Below, one piece after another: positions 18,209 through 26,230 of a stretch of 64,000 nucleotides of DNA. The translations under genes and the position numbers were made by a program. The notes under the pieces were generated by a model. The model saw only the letters and a list, made by a program, of their open reading frames with translations. It did no database searches and had not been told where the DNA came from. This DNA is from an uncultured Paraprevotella sp. Its GTDB lineage: Bacteria > Bacteroidota > Bacteroidia > Bacteroidales > Bacteroidaceae. Every line of letters starts with the position of its first letter. The stretch's first letter is position 1. The stretch covers positions 14,023 through 78,022 of the forward strand of contig URKA01000010.1 of assembly GCA_900548345.1 (NCBI GenBank), read 5' to 3'.

Positions 18209-19750
18209 TTATTCTCCCCAGTTGCCCCTGTCAAGGTTGCGATAGCCTATGGCTTCTGCCAGATGGGGGAGGGCGATATGCTCCTGTCCGTCCAAATCGG
18301 CGATGGTGCGCGCCACACGAAGGATACGGTCATAGGCACGGGCCGAAAGTTGAAGCCGCGTCATGGCGTTACGGAGCATCTCTGTGCTCTTCTCGTCCAA
18401 CTCGGCATACTCACGCAGCAGTCTGGAGTTCATCTGGGCGTTGCAATGCACACCTTTGCAGTCGGCATAACGCTGTTCCTGAATATGACGGGCGCGAATT
18501 ACCCGCTCTCGTATCACGGCACTGCTTTCACCCGGTGCTGTCCGCGTAAGGTCTTCAAAAGAAAGGGGAGTGATTTCTATCTGCAGGTCGATACGGTCGA
18601 GCAAAGGACCGGAGATTTTATGCAGATAACGGTGAATCTGGCCCGGAGTACATACGCATGCTTTCGTGGGATGGTTGTAATATCCGCAAGGGCAAGGGTT
18701 CATGGAAGCCACAAACATGAATGAGCAAGGATAGTTCACACTGTATTTTACACGGGAGATATTGATATACCTGTCTTCCAACGGTTGTCGCAAAACTTCC
18801 AGTACGGAGCGCGAGAACTCAGGAAGTTCGTCGCAGAAAAGCACGCCATTGTGCGCCAGGCTCACCTCACCCGGCTGAGGGGTTGTCCCGCCGCCCACCA
18901 AGGCCACCTGGGATATCGTATGGTGAGGAGCACGGAAAGGGCGTTGGGCTATAAGCGAACTGTCTCTGTCCAATTTACCTGCGACTGAATGTATCTGCGT
19001 GGTTTCCAGACTTTCCGAAAGCGATAAGGGAGGAAGTATGGAGGGCAGACGTTTGGCCATCATGGACTTCCCGCTTCCGGGAGGGCCAATCATGATGACG
19101 TTATGCCCGCCGGCGGCCGCCACTTCGAGCGCACGCTTCACATGTTCCTGTCCTTTCACATCGGCAAAGTCGCAATCGAAATCAGTTTGTCGTTCATAGA
19201 ACTCCTTACGGGTATCTATCTCTGTCGGGAACAGAATGTCCGCCTCGCCATTAAGGAATTTGACGACTTGCGTGATATGGCGTGCACCATAGACCTTCAG
19301 TTTATTGACTACAGCCGCCTCTCTCACGTTCTGTTCCGGTACGATCAGTCCGTCGAAACCTAACTCGCGCGCCTTGATAGCCACAGGCAAGGCACCTTTC
19401 ACCGGTTGCAGGCTTCCGTCAAGGCTCAATTCGCCAATCATCATCACGCGTTCCAGTTTGTCCGTACTGACCTTTCCGTCAGTAGCCAGAATGCCTACTG
19501 CCAAAGGCAGGTCAAATCCGGCCCCTTCTTTCCTGATGTCGGCCGGTGCCATGTTGACGACAAATTGTTTGGTAGGGAAACGGTAGCCGCTGTTCTCAAT
19601 TGCGGCCACGATACGTTCGTGGCTTTCCTTTACGGCATTGTCGGGCAGGCCGACCAGAAAGAACTTAATGCCACGCGAAGCATTCACCTCTATTGTAACG
19701 GGAATAGCGGAAAGTCCCTGTACCGATGCACCACTTACCTTGACAAGCAT
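18209..19750 (-). CDS. comM: YifB/ComM-family Mg-chelatase-like AAA+ ATPase
   Basis: 513 residues. In order: an N-terminal Lon-protease-S5-like fold (MLVKVSGASVQGLSAIPVTIEVN, FFLVGLPDNAVKESHERI, MAPADIRKEGAGFDLPLAVGIL), then a Mg-chelatase AAA+ core with Walker A GPPGSGKSMMAKRLPS, the zinc-like segment MNPCPCGYYNHPTKACVC, and a C-terminal helical lid. ComM of naturally competent bacteria is a hexameric helicase that drives branch migration of incoming DNA; in non-competent bacteria the role is less clear. It is the last gene of an operon with two lipoprotein genes: 9 nt separate it from the TlpA-like gene. No functional link between them is obvious. Confidence 0.93.
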   Translation of the reverse strand: MLVKVSGASVQGLSAIPVTIEVNASRGIKFFLVGLPDNAVKESHERIVAAIENSGYRFPTKQFVVNMAPADIRKEGAGFDLPLAVGILATDGKVSTDKLERVMMIGELSLDGSLQPVKGALPVAIKARELGFDGLIVPEQNVREAAVVNKLKVYGARHITQVVKFLNGEADILFPTEIDTRKEFYERQTDFDCDFADVKGQEHVKRALEVAAAGGHNVIMIGPPGSGKSMMAKRLPSILPPLSLSESLETTQIHSVAGKLDRDSSLIAQRPFRAPHHTISQVALVGGGTTPQPGEVSLAHNGVLFCDELPEFSRSVLEVLRQPLEDRYINISRVKYSVNYPCSFMFVASMNPCPCGYYNHPTKACVCTPGQIHRYLHKISGPLLDRIDLQIEITPLSFEDLTRTAPGESSAVIRERVIRARHIQEQRYADCKGVHCNAQMNSRLLREYAELDEKSTEMLRNAMTRLQLSARAYDRILRVARTIADLDGQEHIALPHLAEAIGYRNLDRGNWGE

Positions 19751-19759
19751 AACTACAGT

Positions 19760-20773
19760 TTATCGGTTCTCAAACGCCTTTTTGACGGCCGGAAGGATGT
19801 CTTTATCGTATGACGTACCGGCAGCGATGACTTTCCCGTCCGGTCCTATAAAAATACAATAAGGTATGGACGGGACATACAATTGTCCTACTACCGGGCT
19901 GTTCCATGCCATGTAGTCACAATAGCTCGGCCACGTCACGCTGTCATTCCGTTCCACGCCTTCCTTGGCCGACTTCTTAAGATCCAGAGAGACACTCATG
20001 ACCTCCATCCGGTCGGAATATTCCCGCCTCAGGCGTTTCAGCCGGAACATCATGGCGGAACCCGCACTCTCCCACGAAGCCCAATAGTTTATAATCAGAT
20101 ATTTTCCTTTATAATCGGAGGCTTTGATCTGCTTCCCGTCATCCAGTGTAAAGCCAAAATCCGGCATGGGGCTGCCCACCTGTACTATTCTACCCATATT
20201 CTCCACATCGTCCATCCATTGCAAAAGCATGAGATTGTTCGGTTGTGCATGGCATAAAGCACGGTAGTGTTCTTTTATTTCCGCAGGAGACACTCCGGCA
20301 TCCTGCAACAGGAAGTATTGCTTGAATAAAAAGGCACTGACGGGCGAAGCCGGCGATTCGGCAATAAAGCCTGCTGCGGCATCACGGATTTCCTTTGTGC
20401 TTTTGTCCATATTGGTCATACGGAATGCCGTCATGGCCTCGTTCTCTTCAGAACCGTACACTTCCGCATGTTTCAGATTGCGCGCATCCCCTTTGATGGT
20501 GACCACCTCGCCGGAAGCGCCGAAAATGACTTGTTCGGACATGTTCGGGTAGAGAAGCCGGTAAATGGCCTGTCCGTCCAGTTCCGTCTGGTAGTCGAAC
20601 TCTCCGTTTTCCACTTTGATGGTATCGAATCCGGCTGCGGTGCCGTATTCATTATATATATAGAATTCACCCTGCTGCAGGTGCTCGAATTCTCCTTTCA
20701 ACCGGAACCGGCCTTCGGAACCTCCGCAACTGAGCAGGGTGAAAACAAATGTATAAAGAATGAGTCTCCTCAT
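19760..20773 (-). CDS. TlpA/DUF4369-type thioredoxin-fold lipoprotein lacking CxxC
   Basis: 337-residue lipoprotein (lipobox ending at Cys16, LLSC). The N-terminal third resembles the DUF4369 domain common in Bacteroidota thiol-disulfide proteins (FRLKGEFEHLQQGEFYIYNEYG). The C-terminal half is a thioredoxin fold: GSPMPDFGFTLDDGKQIKASDYKGKYLIINYWASW, then VPSIPYCIFIGPDGKVIA with the usual cis-Pro. Where TlpA proteins read WASWCxxC, this one reads WASWESAGS (231-239), so both redox cysteines are gone. It cannot do thiol exchange by the normal mechanism and may be a binding or chaperone-like protein. Operon: 18 nt after the TPR/OmpA-like lipoprotein gene, 9 nt before comM. Confidence 0.82.
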   Translation of the reverse strand: MRRLILYTFVFTLLSCGGSEGRFRLKGEFEHLQQGEFYIYNEYGTAAGFDTIKVENGEFDYQTELDGQAIYRLLYPNMSEQVIFGASGEVVTIKGDARNLKHAEVYGSEENEAMTAFRMTNMDKSTKEIRDAAAGFIAESPASPVSAFLFKQYFLLQDAGVSPAEIKEHYRALCHAQPNNLMLLQWMDDVENMGRIVQVGSPMPDFGFTLDDGKQIKASDYKGKYLIINYWASWESAGSAMMFRLKRLRREYSDRMEVMSVSLDLKKSAKEGVERNDSVTWPSYCDYMAWNSPVVGQLYVPSIPYCIFIGPDGKVIAAGTSYDKDILPAVKKAFENR

Positions 20774-20791
20774 CTAATCATATAATATCCT

Positions 20792-22477
20792 TTACAGGCT
20801 TTCAACAACAGACTTGAATGAAGCAAATTCCAAATCCTTGGCTGCACGTGCCTTCAAAGAAGCATCCTTGCTGACAGCGTCCTTCAGGTTGCTGTTCACA
20901 CCGGCAGCATCATTGGTGCGTGCTGCAACGATAGCCTTCAGATATGAAGTGTAAGCATTGCTGTTCTGTACACCGTTGAGTGTAGACTTGGCAGCTGCAT
21001 AATCCTTGTTCAGAATCTGAGCCAGAGCTGCACTGTTGGACTTCACGCCGTTTACGGCACTTGCAGCCTGCTGGTATGAACCCTTGGCAATGTTCAGGCA
21101 ACCCATAGCCTCATTGAAGCCGTTGGCACCGGAAGCCTTGCCCATATAAGTCTCGGCAGCACTTACGTTACCCTTGTTCAACTCAATCAGAGCCAGGTTA
21201 GCATTAACCTCACCGACATCGCTCTTCAAAGATTTAGCTTTGTTGAGATAGTTCTCGGCTGCGTTCAGGTCACCCTTCTGATAAGCCAGCATAGCAAGGT
21301 TGTTGTATGCGCGGTAGTCGTTGGGATACAACTGAGTGGTCTTCTGATACCATGCTTCCTTGTTTGCCTGCGGAGCCAGATTGGCACCATAAAGCATTTC
21401 CTCTACGCTCAGCTTGGAAGCGTCGATTCTGAACTGGTCTGCAATCTGGTCATCGCTACGGCCGATAATCTCATAATTCAAGGTCAGACGTGCACGACGC
21501 AATTCGGGAAGGATATTGTCTGCCAATTCCTGGAACACGGCCGACATGTTACGGATTTGAGCCTCACGCTCTTCGGGGTCCTTGTACATGGACAGCACGC
21601 GGATGATGACATCCTTGTCCTGGATGTTGCTCTGTGCCACCAGTTCCTGGAAACCGTCCCAGTCTTCGGCCGTATATTTCGTATCCACTTCGGCAGTCAT
21701 CTTGTTAGCCTTCAACTGACCCTGCAGATATTTCTCAGAGTTGTTCTGGCGCTGTTCTGCCAAACGGGTGTTCAAATCCAAGGCACCATCGGGAGAAGCG
21801 TAAGCCGAAATCTCGATGTTGTTCAATGCTCTTGTTTCCTTGGCATCATTGATTTCCTTCATCATGCTCACGAATGCCTTCATGTTCTCAGAGTTCAACT
21901 CTGTCTTGCGCACGTTAGCCTGCTGAATCAAGAACTTGATGTTGGCTTCCTGCTTTTCCTTGATAATACGCTGGTAAGCGTCGGCAGAACTTGAAGGAGT
22001 AACCGAAGCCAAAGTGTTCTTCAACAGAGTGGAAGTAGCCACAACGCCATAACCAATCTTCACTTCAGGTACGGAAACGGTCTTTTTGCCTACTTTCGCA
22101 TCGAACTGCAGGTAAAGGTCAGACTGCTGCATGGCAGGTACAAAGTCGAACACGCTCTTCATCGTGTACGTGCCACCTACCTTATAAGAAATAGTCTGGT
22201 CGTTGCCCTGCACCTTTTCGCCTTGGAAAGTTGCACTCTGTCCCTTGGCTTCTCCGCCTTCGTATTTCAGGACCGGAGTAACGGTCACTACGGCTTTCTT
22301 TTTCAGATACTTCTCAGGGAATTTACCGTCTATCGTGGCAGGCACCTGTCCGGCAATAGCTTCGAGCGGAGTCGGTGTCACGGTGAAATTGTCAGCTGAA
22401 AGCTCACCCAGTTTGTTACATGATGTCAAAGCTGCAACGGTGGCAACCGACATCAACAGATAATAATTTTTACGCAT
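20792..22477 (-). CDS. TPR and OmpA-like envelope lipoprotein
   Basis: About 561 residues from the start MRKNYYLLMS, with a lipobox at Cys20 (ALTSC). The central part contains an OmpA-like block (NNIEISAYASPDGALDLNTRLAEQR), which in related proteins touches peptidoglycan. The C-terminal part is TPR repeats (DYRAYNNLAMLAYQKGDLNAAENYLNKAKSL, VNANLALIELNKGNVSAAETYM). Typical Bacteroidota OmpA-like/TPR lipoprotein, probably an outer-membrane-linked structural component. Codon use is biased towards well-translated codons, suggesting high expression. First gene of a three-gene operon. The upstream MHYFKDKNG extension of the frame would contain the promoter -7 box, so I reject it. Confidence 0.85.
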   Translation of the reverse strand: MRKNYYLLMSVATVAALTSCNKLGELSADNFTVTPTPLEAIAGQVPATIDGKFPEKYLKKKAVVTVTPVLKYEGGEAKGQSATFQGEKVQGNDQTISYKVGGTYTMKSVFDFVPAMQQSDLYLQFDAKVGKKTVSVPEVKIGYGVVATSTLLKNTLASVTPSSSADAYQRIIKEKQEANIKFLIQQANVRKTELNSENMKAFVSMMKEINDAKETRALNNIEISAYASPDGALDLNTRLAEQRQNNSEKYLQGQLKANKMTAEVDTKYTAEDWDGFQELVAQSNIQDKDVIIRVLSMYKDPEEREAQIRNMSAVFQELADNILPELRRARLTLNYEIIGRSDDQIADQFRIDASKLSVEEMLYGANLAPQANKEAWYQKTTQLYPNDYRAYNNLAMLAYQKGDLNAAENYLNKAKSLKSDVGEVNANLALIELNKGNVSAAETYMGKASGANGFNEAMGCLNIAKGSYQQAASAVNGVKSNSAALAQILNKDYAAAKSTLNGVQNSNAYTSYLKAIVAARTNDAAGVNSNLKDAVSKDASLKARAAKDLEFASFKSVVESL

Positions 22478-22509
22478 ACTAACATTGTTTAAGTTAACAG
22501 TTCTGTTTG

Positions 22510-22517
22510 CAAAAATA
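22510..22517 (-). promoter_or_regulatory. Probable promoter of the TPR/OmpA-like operon, -7 box
   Basis: TATTTTTG on the minus strand, 33 bp before the start at 22477, in an AT-rich region. Confidence 0.5.
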
Positions 22518-22586
22518 CAAATCTTTACTATAATAAAGCCGTTTTTATCCTTAAAATAATGCAAAAAAAAGATTTTCGCCCTCTTT

Positions 22587-23582
22587 TTAGCCTTTGTCTT
22601 CCTTATTTTGCTTCCCGCTTATTATGTTTCGGGGGTGATGTTCCAGTATCTCAGTCCTCAGGCGACTACGGTCGACGTGTGTGTAAATCTCTGTCGTAGC
22701 GATATTTTCATGTCCCAGCATGGCCTGGATTACACGCAGGTTCGCGCCTCCCTCAAGCAGATGGGTGGCAAAGGAATGCCGGAAGGTGTGGGGGCTGATG
22801 TTTTTTCGGATACCGGCCGCCGCAGCCAGTTCCTTCACCCAATAGAACACGGTGATGCGCGAAAGGGGGGTGCCCCGGCGGGGGCTTAGGAAAACGTAGT
22901 CCTCGTTTCCGGGCTTGATGCGTATGAGATTCCTGTCGAGAAACCAGTTGTTCAGTTCGCCGACGGCTTTTTCCGACATCGGCACCAGTCGTTCCTTGCT
23001 GCCTTTTCCCGCCACGCGGATGAAGCGCTCGTCCAGGAACAGGTCGGAAAGACGCAGGGCGCACAGTTCGCTTACGCGCAGTCCACAGCTATACAAGGTT
23101 TCCAATATCGCACGGTTCCGATGGCCTTCAGGGGTGCTCAAATCAATACTTCCTATCATGGCGTCGATTTCCGCCACGGTCAGTATTTCCGGCAGATGCC
23201 GCCCGATTCTGGGACTCTCCAACAATTCGGAAGGGTCGCTGTCGATTTCCTTTTCTATATATAGGAAGCGGTAGAACGAACGGATTCCGGACAGGATGCG
23301 CGCTTGCGAACGGGGATGAATGCCTACATCGGCCAAGCCTGCAAAGAAGCGGTGAAAGTCATCCACGGTCAGGGAACGGAAGTCCAGGCCGTCAAATTCC
23401 ACGAAACGCAGCAACTTCTCCAGATCGTCCGTATATGCGCTCAGGGTATTGCCCGACAGCGACTTCTCAAGTTGCAGATACTGACGATAACGTCGCAGCA
23501 AAGCCGGAGAGGCAATGCTCACGCCATGCGTTCCGCGCCCGCTCCTTTCTTCATTTCCCACTATTTCCGTATCCATTTGCAT
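22587..23582 (-). CDS. xerD: XerD-like tyrosine recombinase
   Basis: Site-specific tyrosine recombinase; XerC/XerD proteins resolve chromosome dimers at dif. N-terminal SAM-like core-binding domain (YLQLEKSLSGNTLSAYTDDLEKLLRF) and C-terminal catalytic domain with the full set of residues: Arg in YSCGLRVSELCAL, Lys in AGKGSKERLVP, HxxR in SPHTFRHSFATHLLEGG, His in LGHENIATT and nucleophile Tyr in EIYTHV. The strong promoter at 23622-23653 excludes the more distal start; MQMDTEIVG or the M two residues later is likely. The 20-30 residues before the core domain are an unusual extension. It is a single gene with no attachment-site repeats or mobile cargo nearby, so a housekeeping XerD is more likely than an integron or transposon integrase. 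Confidence 0.9.
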   Translation of the reverse strand: MQMDTEIVGNEERSGRGTHGVSIASPALLRRYRQYLQLEKSLSGNTLSAYTDDLEKLLRFVEFDGLDFRSLTVDDFHRFFAGLADVGIHPRSQARILSGIRSFYRFLYIEKEIDSDPSELLESPRIGRHLPEILTVAEIDAMIGSIDLSTPEGHRNRAILETLYSCGLRVSELCALRLSDLFLDERFIRVAGKGSKERLVPMSEKAVGELNNWFLDRNLIRIKPGNEDYVFLSPRRGTPLSRITVFYWVKELAAAAGIRKNISPHTFRHSFATHLLEGGANLRVIQAMLGHENIATTEIYTHVDRSRLRTEILEHHPRNIISGKQNKEDKG

Positions 23583-23621
23583 TAAGGCTTCGTGTCTGCG
23601 GTCTGCAGACGATGACTTATA

Positions 23622-23653
23622 CAAAAGTAATCATCCGGCGATGGAAAAACAAA
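23622..23653 (-). promoter_or_regulatory. xerD promoter
   Basis: Minus strand: -33 TTTG (23650-23653), 20-bp spacer, -7 TACTTTTG (23622-23629). A perfect match to the Bacteroidota consensus. It fixes the xerD start at or after 23582. Confidence 0.8.
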
Positions 23654-23792
23654 GATTCCGACACAAAAAATAGTCTTTCGGTAACGATGTTCCGCCTGCA
23701 AGCAATGTTCTTCAATACCCCGCCGGATATCCGCAGACGAGGAGTACTTCTGTTTTTCTCAGTATGGGCGGAGTTCTTGCCGCTTATACCGG

Positions 23793-24830
23793 TTACGGTT
23801 TGCCTGTTGTTGCTTTCGGAACTGAAAGCCGGAAGTAAACAGGGAGTGAGTACTTGGCGCGTACAGGTTTTCCCCGCTGTATTCCGGGTTTCCACTTGGG
23901 CATGTCTGCCAGCACCCTTATGGCTTCTTCGGAAAGGTCTTGGTGCGGGCTTCTTACAATTTTTATGTTGGTAAGGGAACCGTCTTTCTCTATTACGAAT
24001 TGTGCATATACCCGTCCTTGAATGCCCTGTTCAACGCAGGTCTCCGGATAGACGATATTCTCGGCAAGCCACAACATACAGGCTTCCTCTCCACCGGGAA
24101 AACGGGGGTTCTCTTCTACTATAACATAAATCCTGTCTTCATCTTCATTATTATTGTGTGGTACTATGATTTCCGTTGTGGCGAATAGACTGTCTAACAT
24201 GTTTTTCTTCAGCTCCAGAGATTGCCGGATGGCAGAAACGTCTTTTGCGGGTATGCTCGTGTCTTCGATGAAGAGTGCGTTACCGTTATAAAATCCGGTT
24301 GAGTCACCTTTTACGGAGAACATGTTGTATCGTGTTGTCATCTTGGTCCATTGTTCCGGCGGGGTGCTGCAGGCTTTTTCCATTGTTCCGTAAAAGTATG
24401 TGTCGAATGATAGTCCATAGCGGTTAATGTCGATGCGGTAGATTTCGTATTGCTCTTTTGCGTCATCCCAAATCAGACGCATGAAGAGTTCGCCCTTAGT
24501 GGGGTAGAAATCTAATTGACCAGTTGTGAATTTTCCTGATTTTTGGGCATAGAGTTTATAGGTCTTGCATAAGTATTCTTCGTAATCCTTGAATTCTGCC
24601 TTCTGAAAGAACAGGGTGTTTTCTCTGCTACTACGCGTGACAGTATTTTGGTTACGCCCGAATAAAACCCCGTTGGTTTCGGCCACCACATCGTATATGG
24701 TAGGAATGGGCCGTGTTTCCTGTTCGTTAGCGGTATCGGGTTTTATCACCATCCATTTGTTGCTGTATATTTGCGCCCATCCTCCCAGCACATTCAGCAG
24801 GATGAGGCTTTGTAGTATGAATCTTTTCAT
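23793..24830 (-). CDS. Exported protein with C-terminal TonB domain (paralogue 1)
   Basis: 345 residues with signal peptide MKRFILQSLILLNVLGGWAQ and a C-terminal TonB-C domain (PRFPGGEEACMLWLAENIVYP, IQGRVYAQFVIEKDGSLTNIKIVRS, AIRVLADMPKWKPGIQRGKPV). True TonB proteins have a transmembrane anchor and a Pro-rich periplasmic linker; this one has a cleavable-type signal and a folded unknown domain of about 220 residues instead, so it is probably not an energy transducer. The gene 146 bp upstream is a clear paralogue with the same layout. No promoter box is visible in that gap, so they may be co-transcribed. Function unknown. Confidence 0.8.
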   Translation of the reverse strand: MKRFILQSLILLNVLGGWAQIYSNKWMVIKPDTANEQETRPIPTIYDVVAETNGVLFGRNQNTVTRSSRENTLFFQKAEFKDYEEYLCKTYKLYAQKSGKFTTGQLDFYPTKGELFMRLIWDDAKEQYEIYRIDINRYGLSFDTYFYGTMEKACSTPPEQWTKMTTRYNMFSVKGDSTGFYNGNALFIEDTSIPAKDVSAIRQSLELKKNMLDSLFATTEIIVPHNNNEDEDRIYVIVEENPRFPGGEEACMLWLAENIVYPETCVEQGIQGRVYAQFVIEKDGSLTNIKIVRSPHQDLSEEAIRVLADMPKWKPGIQRGKPVRAKYSLPVYFRLSVPKATTGKP

Positions 24831-24976
24831 TGTGTATTGTTTTTATAGATGAGTTTGTTTCTTGGTACAAGTTTTGTGATGCTTTATCACGTAACCGTCT
24901 GTTGTTATAACTGTTTATGCGGTTTTTGGGGTTCCTGTCCCTATGTTGCCGGAAGTGCGGCTGCATAGGGCTTTTA

Positions 24977-26023
24977 TTACAATCGGAACGCAATAGGGAA
25001 GGAATGTAGGGAACTTACGGCCTCTCCGTTTAATGTGCCGGGTATCCATTTGGGCATTTTCGACAATATTCTTATGGCTTCTTTTGACATTTCACGGGCT
25101 GGGCTAAATAAGATTTTTATGTCTTCGATAGAACCGTCTTTTGTCACTATGAATGATGCAATAACTCTTCCCTGAATGCCATTCATTACACATTCTTGCG
25201 GATATCTGATGTTTTTGGCAAGCCATTGTTTACATGCTTCTTCTCCGCCGGGGAAGCTGGGCTTGGAATCTAATGGTCCGCTAACCACATCCTCTCTTTT
25301 CTTTATTATCTTGATAGGAGTGTTGTATGACACATTTTCCCATCTCTTTAAGTCTTCTGACTTTTTCTTTTTGGCAAAAAGTTTGTTCAGCGTGGTCTTT
25401 TCCGAAGCCAGTGATTGGCGGACGGCAAGAATGTCCTTTTTTGCGATAGTGGTGTCTTCCACGAAAAGTGCATTACCGTTGTAGAAGCCGGTAAAGTCCC
25501 CTTTGACGAAAAACAAGGTCTGCTTGTCCGTTTTAACCCATTCTTTAGCCGGTTTGGTTATGGCCTCTTCTAATGTTCCATAGAAAAATTTGTCGATGGT
25601 GAATCCTTCACGTGTGATTTGGATACGGTAGAATTCGCTTGGCTCTTCAGCATTGTCGCCCCATACGGTTCTCATGAAAATTCCATCCTGTGCCGGACAG
25701 AAGTCAAGACGGCCGGATTTGAATGGACCTTGTCTTAGAGCATACAGTTTGTAAGTTTTGCAGAGCAGTTCCTCGTAATCCTTGAACAGTTCGTTCCTGA
25801 AGATGAATGCATCTTCTGTCGCTATATTGTCGTAGGTGGTGCCTTCCCATGCATAAATGCGGCCGTTGCTGATTGAGTCAATCTCATATACAGCCCGGCA
25901 GAGTGGTGCTTCCTGTCCACTCCCGTTTTTCGGTTTGAGCACGGCCCAATTTCTACAGCTTTCCTGCGCCCACCCCGTAAGCACATTCAGCAGGAGGAGG
26001 CTTAGTAGTATGAATCTTTTCAT
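24977..26023 (-). CDS. Exported protein with C-terminal TonB domain (paralogue 2)
   Basis: About 348 residues from MKRFILLSLLLLNVLTGWAQ; the ATG nine codons earlier lies nearer the promoter and is less likely. Same architecture as the downstream neighbour: signal peptide, a ~220-residue domain containing KDYEELLCKTYKLYA and FKSGRLDFCPAQDGIFMR, then a TonB-C domain (KPSFPGGEEACKQWLAKNIRYP, GRVIASFIVTKDGSIEDIKI, SKMPKWIPGTLNGEAV). The two proteins align over their full length, including FTGFYNGNALFVEDT, so they arose by tandem duplication. A -7 box (TACCTTTG) lies 25 bp upstream. Confidence 0.8.
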   Translation of the reverse strand: MKRFILLSLLLLNVLTGWAQESCRNWAVLKPKNGSGQEAPLCRAVYEIDSISNGRIYAWEGTTYDNIATEDAFIFRNELFKDYEELLCKTYKLYALRQGPFKSGRLDFCPAQDGIFMRTVWGDNAEEPSEFYRIQITREGFTIDKFFYGTLEEAITKPAKEWVKTDKQTLFFVKGDFTGFYNGNALFVEDTTIAKKDILAVRQSLASEKTTLNKLFAKKKKSEDLKRWENVSYNTPIKIIKKREDVVSGPLDSKPSFPGGEEACKQWLAKNIRYPQECVMNGIQGRVIASFIVTKDGSIEDIKILFSPAREMSKEAIRILSKMPKWIPGTLNGEAVSSLHSFPIAFRL

Positions 26024-26047
26024 AGTGCTTAAATGTTTAGAAATATG

Positions 26048-26055
26048 CAAAGGTA
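26048..26055 (-). promoter_or_regulatory. Probable promoter of the TonB-C paralogue pair, -7 box
   Basis: TACCTTTG on the minus strand, 25 bp before the start at 26023. Confidence 0.5.
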
Positions 26056-26187
26056 AGGTTTATAAAAGGAATGCGCGGCATTTTTTTGTGGACGATTTGT
26101 CCACATCGTGCCGTTCCCAATTCAAAAATGTACGGTTTTTCAGATGAAACCTAAATGGAGACACTTCTTTCTTTCGTTTTTTATATG

Positions 26188-26195
26188 TAATTTTG
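26188..26195 (+). promoter_or_regulatory. Probable hisS promoter, -7 box
   Basis: TAATTTTG, 36 bp before the hisS ATG at 26231. Confidence 0.5.
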
Positions 26196-26230
26196 CACCC
26201 GAATCATAAATGTACAAAACAAAAGGAGTT

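Noticed and set aside
22587..23582. XerD-like gene as an integrase of a mobile element
   Set aside because: No att-like direct repeats, tRNA, or mobile cargo beside it; family features fit the housekeeping recombinase.
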